DNA of 64,000 nucleotides from Bacteroidales bacterium M3 (GCA_001689445.1 LUJN01000004.1:30216-94215), one strand, 5' to 3'. Shown: positions 1 through 8,412, counted from the first letter of the stretch. The notes: a model not told the origin generated them from the sequence alone. Numbers and translations: made by a program.

Positions 1-701
1 TTGCGTCGATTGACAATGCCGCCGACAGTGGGGCGAGGATGAGGGCTTTGGACTCGACCATAATGCTCCCTTATATTGCCAAGAGCGCCAAGGAGAAGGA
101 CCGCCGGTGGATTGTGTGGTCGTTTGTGCTCATAGTCGTACTCGCGCTTGCCATCGTGTCGTTGGTCATCGTGCTTGGTAAGCTGAGGCGCGACATGGGC
201 AAACTGCACGCCCTGCGTCAGCGGCTTAGCGACTCCAATACAACCAAGGATGCTTATATAGGCCAGTTCCTTAGGCTTAGTTCAGTCAGCATGAACAGGC
301 TGGAGGAGTTTAATCGACTTGCGGCACGCAAGATTGCTGCCAAACAGATTGACGACCTGTATTCACTCGTGCGTTCCGGCAAGGTGCTTGAGGAGCAGAG
401 TAAGGTGTTCTATGAGATATTCGATGATGCGTTTCTGCATACATATCCTACATTTGTGCAGGACTTCAACAACCTCCTCCAGCCCGACAAGCGTCTTGAG
501 CTTACAGAGCCGGGCAGGTTGAACACCGAATTGCGCATCATCGCTTTCATGAAACTCGGGCTGGAGGACAGCAACCAGATAGCGCGGTTCCTCAATCTGT
601 CGCTCAACACCGTGTACACCTACCGCAACAAGCTCAAGAGCCGTGCGATAAACCGCGACACCTTTGAGACCGACGTTATTAATATAGGCCGTATATACTA
701 A
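1..701 (+). CDS. DUF6377-type membrane regulator, C-terminal part (5' end cut by window)
   Basis: The frame is open from the window edge, so the gene starts upstream; the first internal ATG is at 39. The visible part has one membrane segment (about residues 25-46 from that ATG), a coiled-coil stretch beginning at RRDMGKLHALRQRL, and a C-terminal LuxR-like helix-turn-helix with the pattern SNQIARFLNLSLNTVYTYRNKLKSR. This is the arrangement of the Bacteroidota DUF6377 family: N-terminal TPR sensor, membrane helix, cytoplasmic coiled coil and HTH. Such proteins are thought to be membrane-tethered transcription regulators, often near glycan utilisation genes. The N-terminal sensor part is not in the window. 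No partner gene follows directly; the next 900 bp hold only small elements. Confidence 0.8.
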   Translation, partial: ASIDNAADSGARMRALDSTIMLPYIAKSAKEKDRRWIVWSFVLIVVLALAIVSLVIVLGKLRRDMGKLHALRQRLSDSNTTKDAYIGQFLRLSSVSMNRLEEFNRLAARKIAAKQIDDLYSLVRSGKVLEEQSKVFYEIFDDAFLHTYPTFVQDFNNLLQPDKRLELTEPGRLNTELRIIAFMKLGLEDSNQIARFLNLSLNTVYTYRNKLKSRAINRDTFETDVINIGRIY

Positions 702-808
702 ATTTCGCTTTATATTTATTGGTCGCATATGTAATAGTTATCATGTTTATAATAAGCGATATAGCTGTTTTTAGTAGGCTATATTTGTTTATATTGCGTT
801 TACGTGTT

Positions 809-840
809 ATTGTGTAGCGGAAATCTCAGCCGTAACTTTG
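809..840 (+). promoter_or_regulatory. Bacteroidota-type promoter upstream of candidate small RNA 1
   Basis: A TAACTTTG box at 833-840 matches the TAnnTTTG -7 consensus. An ATTG at 809-812 lies 20 nt upstream in the -33 position (partial match to TTTG). No normal gene follows before the hairpin at 990-1019. Confidence 0.6.
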
Positions 841-1025
841 CAATACCAACGATAAAGAAAAGGTTTGTAAAAGCATATATAGTTTGAGAGTTAGTAAAAA
901 GGTTTGAATAAGTAAGAGATTAAATGTTGCAGTTTTTAAGGTAAAAAAGATTCATGTTAGGTTAGGATTATCACTTTAATCATTTTTTTCGGTGGAGATG
1001 TCGTGAGACACCTCCACCGTTGTTT
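841..1025 (+). ncRNA. Candidate small RNA or mini-peptide transcript 1
   Basis: This AT-rich stretch runs from a TAnnTTTG promoter to a strong stem-loop at 990-1019 followed by TTGTTTTA. No gene-sized ORF lies in it. A very short frame, ATG at 924 to TAA at 944 (MLQFLR), follows the motif AAGAGATTA. The same motif precedes a short frame in the second unit at 1386-1596, and both units share a GTTAGTA...TTGAAT-like segment upstream of it. The product could be a small RNA, a leader remnant or a mini-peptide mRNA; the sequence alone does not decide. Confidence 0.4.
990..1019 (+). terminator. Stem-loop terminator of unit 1
   Basis: CGGTGGAG pairs with CTCCACCG, then one mismatch, then TGTC with GACA around a GTGA loop. 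A T-rich tail follows. It ends the transcript that would start near 847. Confidence 0.7.
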
Positions 1026-1377
1026 TATCCCCCTACCATACGGTATTGCCCCCCCCTCCCTGAATTTCACGCCAAACGGGCATATCCCGCGTTTCCCCAT
1101 AATTGCCGGTAGGGGCGCTATACATAGCGCCCGCAGCGACATTGTACCCCTCCCCGCGACATCGTATCTCTCTACAATCCCGCCTATCCGTGGTCGCGAC
1201 CCTGCTTTTGGGCAATAAATACTATTGTCATCGACTTGATATATTCATATTGGTGTTTATATATCGCTTGATTGGTAATAGTATTACATTGCTGTTATAT
1301 AGAGAATTATGCCTTATAATTTTTATATAATATTTATATTTAGTTGAGGTTGAGTTTTATTTTGTTGCAAGTTGGGG
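1026..1377. repeat. Intergenic stretch with palindromic GTAGGG-type repeat
   Basis: No gene is seen here. The left part is unusually C-rich on this strand. GTAGGG at 1110-1115 leads into a perfect palindrome, GGGCGCTAT-AC-ATAGCGCCC (1113-1132). A second palindrome, GGTCGCGACC, is at 1192-1201 and recurs at 26952-26961. From about 1210 to 1377 the sequence is AT-rich and featureless. The GTAGGG-plus-palindrome design recurs at 16100, 26948 and 40536 with different core words. Confidence 0.55.
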
Positions 1378-1385
1378 TAACTTTG
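1378..1385 (+). promoter_or_regulatory. -7 promoter box of candidate small RNA 2
   Basis: TAACTTTG matches the TAnnTTTG consensus and is identical to the box at 833-840. A TTTT at 1355-1358 is in about the right place for a weak -33 element. Confidence 0.5.
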
Positions 1386-1596
1386 TAATGAGCACGAAGA
1401 TTACTACTTTGCTCATTGTGAAAAATAGATTATTCACAAGAAAGATATATTTCAACAATTAGGGTTAGTATTAAAGTCTTGAATTGAGTCATGCACTGAA
1501 AGAGATTACTAATGTGTTTTGTGTTAGGTTTGTTTGATTTGAATCCTTATTAGGAAATATCAATGCCGCTCTGGGAAGAGCGGCATTGATATTTTT
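1386..1596 (+). ncRNA. Candidate small RNA or mini-peptide transcript 2
   Basis: Two adjacent stem-loops come right after the promoter: ATGAGCA (1388-1394) with TGCTCAT (1410-1416), and TTGTGAA (1416-1422) with TTCACAA (1433-1439). Near the 3' end a 13-codon frame, ATG 1512 to TAG 1553 (MCFVLGLFDLNPY), follows AAGAGATTAC, close to the AAGAGATTA in unit 1. The transcript would end at a 17-bp perfect hairpin. It is probably a structured RNA, possibly one carrying a tiny peptide. Confidence 0.45.
1556..1596 (+). terminator. Strong terminator, 17-bp perfect stem
   Basis: The arms 1556-1572 and 1577-1593 are perfectly complementary around a GGGA loop, and the right arm runs into ATTTTT. The same hairpin may also stop transcripts of the minus-strand gene ending at 1608. 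Confidence 0.8.
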
Positions 1597-1607
1597 ATGT
1601 GGTTGGG

Positions 1608-2474
1608 TTACCCCTCCGGCAGCCCTTTCCGGCAAAATGCGTCGATAAAGCTGGACGGGGTAGAGTTGTACACCGTCACGCCACGTGAGTCGGCATAGCG
1701 GCGTATGTCATGGTAGGCTTTGAACGCCACATAGAAGCTGGCGATGATGTCGTGCAGGCGGTAGCCGCGATACTCGTTGTTGACACGTGCCTTCTCATCC
1801 TCCCGTTCCTTGTAGAAATGTGGTTGCACCGATACAACCTCATTGTCAGAGTTGACATCGATGGTCTTCATCCACGAGTGGTCGGCTCCAACGATATAGA
1901 TGTTCCGGTAGCCTATGCCGATGGCTGTCATCAAGGCGGGGATGAGTACATTGCGTGGACGCGGCATTGCGAGGTTGAGACGGTAGACCACGCGTGTGAA
2001 CCATCCGAATCCCTCGGCGCCGACAGGATTGAACGTGACAATCGTGATATTCGGGTTGCCGCCGACAAGTGCTGTCGCCTCGTTCTGTCGGCCTACAGGC
2101 ACAAATAGTGTCATAGGCCAGTCCACCCCGGTGGTAAGCGCCTCATGCAGACGGCCCATGTTGCCCTCTCGTGACCCCGAGAAAAAGTGAGGGTCGGCCA
2201 TGATGTAGTATTCGGGGCGTAGGTTGACAAATTCGGGGGCGCACGCGGCAAAGTTGACCGCCATGCTCGGGTAGCATCGCAGCGTGTCGCCATGTTCGGC
2301 GATGGTCTGTCGCAGTGACGGCCCATTGCCCATCACGATGATAGTGTCACCTTGTGCCTTGATGCGTCCCATTGTGGGGCGGCGCGACTGCAAGGCTATC
2401 TTCACCGCGCTCTTGAGCGTTGAGCCGAGCATGGATAGGCACGCCGATATGCTGTCAGAGAGTTTCTTGCCCAT
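1608..2474 (-). CDS. GNGPSL-motif glycosyltransferase-like protein
   Basis: The 288-residue protein has a Rossmann-like start TIIVMGNGPSL (about residues 44-54), a middle strand PEYYIMADPHFF, and the late segment TAIGIGYRNIYIVGADHSW. This order of motifs resembles DUF115/MptE-like proteins and Campylobacter-type GT42 sialyltransferases, which also use GNGPSL and a GY.EIYL.G.DF-like segment. No signal peptide is visible, so it is probably cytoplasmic. It is the last gene of a glycan operon and overlaps the epimerase stop by 20 bp. A transferase role is inferred from motif layout and neighbours. Because CMP-sugar genes lie 17 kb away, transfer of a nonulosonic acid is a possible activity, not a shown one. 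Confidence 0.55.
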   Translation of the reverse strand: MGKKLSDSISACLSMLGSTLKSAVKIALQSRRPTMGRIKAQGDTIIVMGNGPSLRQTIAEHGDTLRCYPSMAVNFAACAPEFVNLRPEYYIMADPHFFSGSREGNMGRLHEALTTGVDWPMTLFVPVGRQNEATALVGGNPNITIVTFNPVGAEGFGWFTRVVYRLNLAMPRPRNVLIPALMTAIGIGYRNIYIVGADHSWMKTIDVNSDNEVVSVQPHFYKEREDEKARVNNEYRGYRLHDIIASFYVAFKAYHDIRRYADSRGVTVYNSTPSSFIDAFCRKGLPEG

Positions 2475-3351
2475 AGTCGTGATGGAGTAGGTAGTCGGTT
2501 ACGTCGCGTGGCTCAAACGGTATGGCGGCCTTTATCGCCTCGTTGCTGAATGTCAGTGTCTGGGTGAGGTGGCGCAACTTGTCGGACGAGAGCGGCAGGG
2601 GGCGTATGATATCGCCGATGCGTGCCATGATGCTGAACGCTCTCCTTGGCAGTGTGAATATGCGCTTGTCGCCGAGACGGTGGGCTATGGCTTCGGCAAG
2701 GTCATGCACGCTGGGATGCCTGTCGTCTGCAAGATTGTATATTCCCCCTACAGGGGCGATGAGCCTTGCGGCGAGAGCGACATCTGCGGCATGTATCACC
2801 GAGCGTCGGGCATCATTCCCCTTGATGTGGAAATAGTAGCCGTTGTCGATGCCGCGGGCCATTGCTGCGGCATTGCCGTTCATCCCTGTCCCGATAATGA
2901 GGGCGGGGCGCAGTATCGAGAGCGTCACGTTGTGGGCGGCACACCATCCCGCAAGATATTTTTCTGCCTCGGCTTTTGACTTTCCGTAGGGGGTGGTCGG
3001 GTGCAGGGGAGTGTGCTCGTCGAGCAGCGTCCCCGCCTCTGCGCCGTAGACGGCCGCCGAGGAGATGTACACCATATGTCGCGGCGGTGTCTTTTCCAAT
3101 GCGGAGCATAGCCTCAGTGTCCCCCCATGGTTAAGTTCCATGGCGAGCGACGGGTCGGCCGTGCCGGCCGCATGTACCACGGTGTCATATTGCCGCGTTA
3201 GCCGTGGCGTCTCGCGGGTGAGGTCACAGCTTATCATGTCATCCTCCGATAGTCCGAGGGTGATGACTTCGCTTGACTGGAATTCCTCTACCAGATATCG
3301 CCCGAGAAATCCGTTTGCGCCGGTTATGAGTATAGCTGGTTCCGTTGTAAT
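2455..3351 (-). CDS. NAD-dependent epimerase/dehydratase (extended SDR), start codon unclear
   Basis: The protein carries the nucleotide-binding motif TGANGFLGRY near its N terminus, the SSAAVYG strand, and the catalytic YGKSK (YxxxK). It belongs to the extended SDR family that modifies nucleotide sugars. The first ATG (3237) lies after the Rossmann motif and would delete it. The open frame continues to the TAA of the upstream glycosyltransferase (3358-3360), and no ATG, GTG or TTG lies between that stop and the motif. The start given here, ATT at 3351, is only a placeholder; AUU or AUA initiation, or a sequence error, must explain it. Substrate unknown. It sits between a GT2 enzyme and a transferase-like protein. 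Confidence 0.7.
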   Translation of the reverse strand: MTTEPAILITGANGFLGRYLVEEFQSSEVITLGLSEDDMISCDLTRETPRLTRQYDTVVHAAGTADPSLAMELNHGGTLRLCSALEKTPPRHMVYISSAAVYGAEAGTLLDEHTPLHPTTPYGKSKAEAEKYLAGWCAAHNVTLSILRPALIIGTGMNGNAAAMARGIDNGYYFHIKGNDARRSVIHAADVALAARLIAPVGGIYNLADDRHPSVHDLAEAIAHRLGDKRIFTLPRRAFSIMARIGDIIRPLPLSSDKLRHLTQTLTFSNEAIKAAIPFEPRDVTDYLLHHDYGQETL

Positions 3352-3357
3352 GAGTCT

Positions 3358-4101
3358 TTATATTTTTCGCCCGTAAAGATACCGCTTTAATACGGAAAAC
3401 GGATTGACGGGTATGGAATTTTCGCGGAGGGCCCTCATTTTTTCCCGATTGTTGGTCACGATGCGGTGATACAGGCGCGTGCTCAGTCCCCCCGTTGTCA
3501 TCGTCACCATATCCATAGGCAGGTAGATGCCGTCGAGACGGTGCACGAGCATCAGCCTGACGAACATCTCAAAGTCGGCAGCTATCAGGTAATCCTCCTT
3601 GTATGGCCCGATGATGTCAAGCAGTCCCCGCCGCATGTAGAGAGTGGGGTGGGGAGGGGCTATGCCGTGGCATAGCATTGCGGGAGTAAACTCCCGCGCC
3701 GAGTATCGGCGCACCGCCCTCTCGCTCCCGGGACGGCGGTAATGGATGTCGCCATAGAGATATTGGCGCGGGTCATGCTTAAATGCCCCGGCCACGCGGC
3801 TAAGCACGTCATCCGACGTGAAGCGGTCGTTGCCGTGGAGCAGCCCTATGATGTCGCCGGTGGCGAGGCGCAGCCCCTTGTTGATGGCATTGTATATCCC
3901 CGTGTCCCGCTCCTGCACGACGCGGATGCGCTGAGGTTCGCGCCGCTGCCACTCCCCGATAATCTCCATCGAGCTGTCGCTGCTCATGCCGTCGATGACT
4001 ATATGCTCGATGTCACGGTGGGCTTGTCCCATCACCGAGGCGATAGTGTCGCCGATGGTCGCGGCGTTGTTGAGCGTGACGGTGATGACGGTTATCTTCA
4101 T
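3358..4101 (-). CDS. GT2 family glycosyltransferase
   Basis: The 247-residue protein begins MKITVITVTLNNAATIGDTI, typical of GT-A fold family 2 enzymes. It has the DGMSSDSS segment (nucleotide-sugar binding), then GIYNAINKGL..ATGDIIGLLHGND with the D at the DXD-equivalent position. It probably transfers one sugar onto a lipid-linked or surface glycan at the inner membrane face. The frame is open far upstream, but the upstream part reads as low-quality sequence and the canonical N terminus is at 4101. It overlaps the membrane protein stop by 4 bp (ATGA), so the two are translationally coupled. Confidence 0.85.
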   Translation of the reverse strand: MKITVITVTLNNAATIGDTIASVMGQAHRDIEHIVIDGMSSDSSMEIIGEWQRREPQRIRVVQERDTGIYNAINKGLRLATGDIIGLLHGNDRFTSDDVLSRVAGAFKHDPRQYLYGDIHYRRPGSERAVRRYSAREFTPAMLCHGIAPPHPTLYMRRGLLDIIGPYKEDYLIAADFEMFVRLMLVHRLDGIYLPMDMVTMTTGGLSTRLYHRIVTNNREKMRALRENSIPVNPFSVLKRYLYGRKI

Positions 4102-5528
4102 ATGGCCGATGACTGCAGGTGGTGGCATACGATGAGCGTCACGGCAAGCGCGACCGTGTATATCGCCGTCCATACTCGCCACGACTTGTGCCGTGTGCAC
4201 TGCGCCGCGACATAGACTGCCGCCGGCACGAGCATCGGCACGAACGGTAGCCCATACCGGGACACGGTCCCGGCCACCATATAGGCTGGAAGCAGCCACG
4301 CCATGACTGCCCACGCTGTCCATGCTGTCAGTTCTCGCGGGGCACGCCTGATGCATCCCCCTATAAAATAGAGCACAAGCGAGCCTACCGCATACCACGG
4401 GTAGGCAAAGTGGGCGTAGGCGAGAGTGGGGCCGAAGTTGGTGTCGCGGATATAGTTCCACGGGAACGGGATGAGGTATTGCGTCACCGCGCTTATGGGC
4501 AGCCACAGCAGTTTCTTCCACACGGGCCAGTAGAAATAGTCCCTGTCGATATACTGCTCATAGGCTTGATGTCCGGGAATGTCGTCAAACCAGTTGCCAA
4601 ACCGCAGGTATGGCCCCTCCATTGCGTCGGTCACCATGTCGGCGGCATCTTCTGCCGTCACGACATATTCGCGGGCGAGGCTCCACGCCGTGATGCAGAG
4701 GAGGAGCAATACTGCCGCAAAGCCCCATCTGCGCCATCCGGTGAACAACAATAGCAGGACTATGCCGACGACGACAATCCATATATATTGGAATCGGGCC
4801 ATGGCCATCAACAGTATCCCCACGCAGAAGCACCCCGCGGCAAGCCCACGGTTGCACCGGTCGGCAAACGGTCGGGGTATTCCCGTCAGCCCGAAGGCAC
4901 ACAATGCCATCGCAAGCGCCACCGCCGCGTCCTTGAGCAGCACCGTGCCGGAGTTGAGGTAATAGCACACGCCGGCGGTCATTATCATGGCGCAAGTTGT
5001 CACCCATTGCGGCGAGCGTCCCGTCACGCCCCGCAGCAGACGTTCTGAGATAAGCCCGCTGACGATGACGGCCGCGAGCACCATCATCATGTTGACGACA
5101 ATCGGGGAAAATATCGATATGCCTGTCACGTCCCATATCTGCGCTATGAACCGTGCTATGGCCATGCGATGATGGGTGGGAAGCTCCCCCGAGCCTGTAA
5201 TGACTGCGAGTGAGCTGTCAAAATAGTCGCGTGCGTCGTAGTTGTTGAGCACCGGGTCGCTGACTGTCACCCCCGAGGCGGTCGTGAAATACCACACGTT
5301 GACAATCACGCCTATCGAGAGCACCGTGGTGGCGGCAAGCAGCGTCCACCATCCTGCCGAATTGCGGGGGCGTGTGTATTGGTATAGCAGCGATACCACA
5401 ATCCACACCGCCATGAGGCTTGCGACAGTAGTCCAGAAACCTGCCCCGGGCCATATGAGGGCGGCGATGGCCACCAACAGCATGTAGGCAAGCTGGGTCC
5501 AGCCAAATGAACGGTCATTGAAACTCAT
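4098..5528 (-). CDS. Polytopic membrane protein of glycan operon
   Basis: This protein of about 476 residues has roughly ten hydrophobic segments, with a larger hydrophilic loop in the second half (around EGPYLRFGNWFDDIPGH). I do not recognise a specific family motif. The layout (many membrane helices plus a late periplasmic loop, next to a GT2 enzyme and a nucleotide-sugar epimerase) fits a GT-C type transferase or a polysaccharide polymerase, but this is inference. The start at 5528 (MSFNDRSFGW) is preferred to one 20 codons earlier, because the earlier part is not conserved-looking and would crowd the promoter at 5558-5565. Confidence 0.65.
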   Translation of the reverse strand: MSFNDRSFGWTQLAYMLLVAIAALIWPGAGFWTTVASLMAVWIVVSLLYQYTRPRNSAGWWTLLAATTVLSIGVIVNVWYFTTASGVTVSDPVLNNYDARDYFDSSLAVITGSGELPTHHRMAIARFIAQIWDVTGISIFSPIVVNMMMVLAAVIVSGLISERLLRGVTGRSPQWVTTCAMIMTAGVCYYLNSGTVLLKDAAVALAMALCAFGLTGIPRPFADRCNRGLAAGCFCVGILLMAMARFQYIWIVVVGIVLLLLFTGWRRWGFAAVLLLLCITAWSLAREYVVTAEDAADMVTDAMEGPYLRFGNWFDDIPGHQAYEQYIDRDYFYWPVWKKLLWLPISAVTQYLIPFPWNYIRDTNFGPTLAYAHFAYPWYAVGSLVLYFIGGCIRRAPRELTAWTAWAVMAWLLPAYMVAGTVSRYGLPFVPMLVPAAVYVAAQCTRHKSWRVWTAIYTVALAVTLIVCHHLQSSAI

Positions 5529-5557
5529 CGCGTGGTGTGGAATAATGAAAGGGTGTA

Positions 5558-5589
5558 CAAAGATACTGCATATCGCCAACTCGTGCAAG
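5558..5589 (-). promoter_or_regulatory. Promoter of the glycan operon
   Basis: On the minus strand TATCTTTG (5565 to 5558) matches TAnnTTTG, with CTTG 20 nt upstream (5589 to 5586). It points to the membrane protein gene starting at 5528. Confidence 0.65.
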
Positions 5590-5599
5590 TCTTGGTACG

Positions 5600-5631
5600 T
5601 TTCCGTGTCTCGTTATTTTTCACTAAGTTTG
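5600..5631 (+). promoter_or_regulatory. Promoter of glsA-glsB
   Basis: TAAGTTTG at 5624-5631 with TTTC at 5600-5603, spacer 20 nt. It lies 23 bp before the ATG at 5654 and is divergent to the promoter at 5558-5589. Confidence 0.65.
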
Positions 5632-5653
5632 CACAATAAAATCAAAATGAAAA

Positions 5654-6544
5654 ATGTCGGACGACTTACAGCATCTCGATTCACGGCCCGAAAAGGAGGC
5701 TTCCATTGGCGATGAGGTCATAAGGATAGATGTCGGCGCGGTGCTCCGCTCGCGCCTTCCGAGGCTATGGCGGTTTATCCCGTCGTCATTGGTGCGGCGG
5801 CTTGAGGGTATCGTCTGCCAGGAGCGTCTCAACTGGCTGCTGGAGCACAACCACGGACGTCAAGGCGCCGATTTCTGCCGGGGGGTGTTTGACGACCTCA
5901 ATATATCCTACCGCATCGTAGGGGAAGAGAATCTGCCCCCTGTTTCCAACCGCCGTGTGGTGATAATGTCCAACCATCCGCTCGGCGGTCTCGACGGCAT
6001 GGTGCTGATAGAGTACTTCACGCGTCGTTACGGCCCGGGGGTCAAGTTTGTGGTCAACGACCTGCTCATGGCCGTCAGGCCACTTGCGGGGGTGTTCGTC
6101 CCCGTCAACAAGCACGGGCGTCAGTCGCGTCGCGCCCTCGAGCTGACGCGCGAGGTCTTTGCCGGCGACGACCCCATAATCGTGTTCCCTGCCGGCCTCG
6201 TGTCGCGGCTGCGTCCCGACGGCACGATACGCGACCTCGAATGGCAGAAATCATTTGTGCAGCGTGCCGTGGAGTCTCACCGCGATATCATACCTATCCA
6301 TTTTGGAGGCCATAATTCCCCGTTTTTTTATAAATTTGCAAAAAATAGACAGCGATTGGGGCTGAAATTCAATATTGAAATGATATATTTGCCCCGCGAA
6401 GTGTTTAATAACGAGAACGCGGAGTTCACCGTGACCATCGGCAACCTCATTCCCTGGCAGAAGCTGAAGGGGGGGCGCAACGCGCGCGCCGAGGCGGCCG
6501 CGATACGCAAGGTGGTCTACTCCCTTGTCGGCGAGACCGTGTGA
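5654..6544 (+). CDS. glsA: Glycerol-type acyltransferase, probable glycine lipid O-acyltransferase
   Basis: The 296-residue protein has the PlsC-like acyltransferase motif NHPLGGLDG (His about 108, Asp about 114) and a later VFPAGLVSR block in place of the usual FPEGTRS. It is followed at 56 bp by a hemolysin/OlsB-type GNAT protein. In Bacteroides this pair (GlsA and GlsB) makes glycine lipids: GlsB N-acylates glycine, and GlsA adds the second acyl chain to the 3-hydroxy group. The assignment rests on family and pairing. The start at 5654 is supported by the promoter just upstream. It acts at the cytoplasmic face of the inner membrane. Confidence 0.75.
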   Translation: MSDDLQHLDSRPEKEASIGDEVIRIDVGAVLRSRLPRLWRFIPSSLVRRLEGIVCQERLNWLLEHNHGRQGADFCRGVFDDLNISYRIVGEENLPPVSNRRVVIMSNHPLGGLDGMVLIEYFTRRYGPGVKFVVNDLLMAVRPLAGVFVPVNKHGRQSRRALELTREVFAGDDPIIVFPAGLVSRLRPDGTIRDLEWQKSFVQRAVESHRDIIPIHFGGHNSPFFYKFAKNRQRLGLKFNIEMIYLPREVFNNENAEFTVTIGNLIPWQKLKGGRNARAEAAAIRKVVYSLVGETV

Positions 6545-6599
6545 TACTCCCTCGGATTATTCCGTGGCGTTTCGCGTTAGGCACTATCTTAAAAAATGA

Positions 6600-7532
6600 A
6601 TGATGGCAGAAAAGATTATCGACCCCGTAAGCGACGAGGAGCTGTTGGCCGAGCTTACCCCCGACCGGCTCTTGCGTCCCACCAATAAGGGAAACAATGA
6701 GATATACATAGTGGATGCCCACACGGCCCCCGCCGTGATGAGGGAGATAGGGCGTCTGCGCGAGATTGCATTCCGCACCGCCGGCGGCGGCACGGGCAAG
6801 GCGTGCGACATCGACGAGTTCGACACCATGGTACCCCCATGCCGCCAGCTCATCGTGTGGAATCCCGAGGAGCGCGAGATTATAGGAGGCTACCGCTACA
6901 TCACCGGCAGTGACATACGCCTCGACGACAAAGGCCGTCCGCGCATAGCCACAAGCCACATGTTTGACTTCTCCCCGCGCTTCATCTCCGAATACCTCCC
7001 GTCGACAATCGAGCTGGGTCGCTCGTTCGTACGCCTCGAATACCAGTCGACCCGCAAGGGCGCACGCGCCATCTATGCCCTCGACAACCTGTGGGACGGT
7101 CTTGGCGCGCTCACGGTCGTGCATCCCGAGATAAAATATCTCTTCGGCAAGGTGACGATGTACCCCAGCTACTCGGCCGAGTGCCGCAACATGATACTCT
7201 ATTTCCTGTCAAAGCACTTTCCCGACCCCGACAGGTTGGTGACACCCATTACCGCCCTTGACACGGGAATGGATATTCCGGCGATGGAGGCTCTGTTCAC
7301 GGGCGACTCCTTCAAGGAGGACTACAAGATACTCAACAAGGCTATCCGCGACCACGGCTACAACATCCCGCCGCTCGTCAACGCCTACATGAGCCTGTCG
7401 CCGACCATGAGGATGTTTGGCACCGCCATCAACGACGAGTTTGGCGACGTCGAGGAGAGCGGCATCTTCTTTGCCATCTCCGAAATCTTCGAGGAAAAGA
7501 AGCAACGCCACATCGGCACCTACCAGGCCTGA
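6600..7532 (+). CDS. glsB: OlsB/hemolysin-type N-acyltransferase, probable glycine lipid synthase
   Basis: The 310-residue protein has the GNAT-like core found in OlsB-type acyl-ACP N-acyltransferases: the N-terminal segment around REIAFRTAGGGTGK with the following DEFD, then EREIIGGYRYI, and ELGRSFVRLEYQ. GlsB of Bacteroides uses acyl-ACP to acylate glycine. It follows glsA on the same strand and they are likely cotranscribed. The start is one of two adjacent ATG codons (6600 or 6603). It converges on murI with a gap of only 17 bp; I see no clear terminator between them. Confidence 0.75.
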   Translation: MMAEKIIDPVSDEELLAELTPDRLLRPTNKGNNEIYIVDAHTAPAVMREIGRLREIAFRTAGGGTGKACDIDEFDTMVPPCRQLIVWNPEEREIIGGYRYITGSDIRLDDKGRPRIATSHMFDFSPRFISEYLPSTIELGRSFVRLEYQSTRKGARAIYALDNLWDGLGALTVVHPEIKYLFGKVTMYPSYSAECRNMILYFLSKHFPDPDRLVTPITALDTGMDIPAMEALFTGDSFKEDYKILNKAIRDHGYNIPPLVNAYMSLSPTMRMFGTAINDEFGDVEESGIFFAISEIFEEKKQRHIGTYQA

Positions 7533-7549
7533 CCTCCCCTGTCGCGTCT

Positions 7550-8389
7550 CTACAGCGATATATGGCTGGCCTCGACGGGCTTGCTCAGGAACAGCGATGC
7601 CATTTCCGAGAACTTCTCGGGGCTTTCGGTCGTCAGGTAATGGCACGTCCCCCCCTTGGAGCACCGGCTGTCCATCTCGGGATGTCGCCGTAGGTAGTCG
7701 GCCAATGAGTCGGCCACAATCTCCCCTTGCTTCACAACTTTTGCCGATGCGGGCACGTATTGACGTATTTTGTCATAAAGCAGCGGATAATGGGTGCATC
7801 CCAGTATCACGGTGTCTATTTCACCGTTTTGGGCAAAAAGCCGCTCTACCTCCTGCCTGACAAAATAGTCGGCCCCGGCCGATGCCGCCTCGCGGTTCTC
7901 CACCAGCGGCACCCACATAGGGCACGCTTGCGAATAGACATGGAAGTCGGGGTACAGTTTGGCTATCTCCATGTCGTAGCTGTGCGACCGCACTGTCCCC
8001 GGTGTCCCGACAATCCCGATATTCCCGTTGCGGGTCAGCTCGCCGATTTTCTCCACCGTGGGTCGTATCACCCCGAGCACGCGCCGTGTCGGGTCTATCG
8101 CCGGCAGGTCGTTCTGCTGTATCGATCGCAGTGCCTTGGCCGACGCCGTGTTGCACGCCAGCACCACCAGCGGGCAGCCGCAGTCAAACAGATACCGCAC
8201 AGCTTCAAGCGTAAACTGGTAGACGATGTCAAACGACCGTCCCCCATACGGTGCCCGCGCATTGTCCCCGAGATAGATGTAGTCATACTGCGGCAACCTC
8301 CGCCTCATCTCCGACAGTATCGTCAACCCGCCATACCCCGAGTCAAAGACCCCGATAGCCCCGCATTGCCTATCCGTTTTATTTACCAT
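7550..8389 (-). CDS. murI: Glutamate racemase
   Basis: MurI interconverts L- and D-glutamate to supply D-Glu for peptidoglycan. The 279-residue protein shows the family blocks GVFDSGYGGLTIL near the N terminus, YLGDNARAPYG, the first catalytic cysteine in VLACNTAS, and the second in ILGCTHYPLL. Length is normal for the family. It closes the envelope cluster uppS-bamA-ompH-ompH on the same strand, an order common in Bacteroidales. A lone nucleotidyltransferase gene sits 23 bp upstream, between murI and the ompH genes, and looks like a later insertion. Confidence 0.96.
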   Translation of the reverse strand: MVNKTDRQCGAIGVFDSGYGGLTILSEMRRRLPQYDYIYLGDNARAPYGGRSFDIVYQFTLEAVRYLFDCGCPLVVLACNTASAKALRSIQQNDLPAIDPTRRVLGVIRPTVEKIGELTRNGNIGIVGTPGTVRSHSYDMEIAKLYPDFHVYSQACPMWVPLVENREAASAGADYFVRQEVERLFAQNGEIDTVILGCTHYPLLYDKIRQYVPASAKVVKQGEIVADSLADYLRRHPEMDSRCSKGGTCHYLTTESPEKFSEMASLFLSKPVEASHISL

Positions 8390-8412
8390 ATTATAATGCT
8401 GTCGTTGATTAT

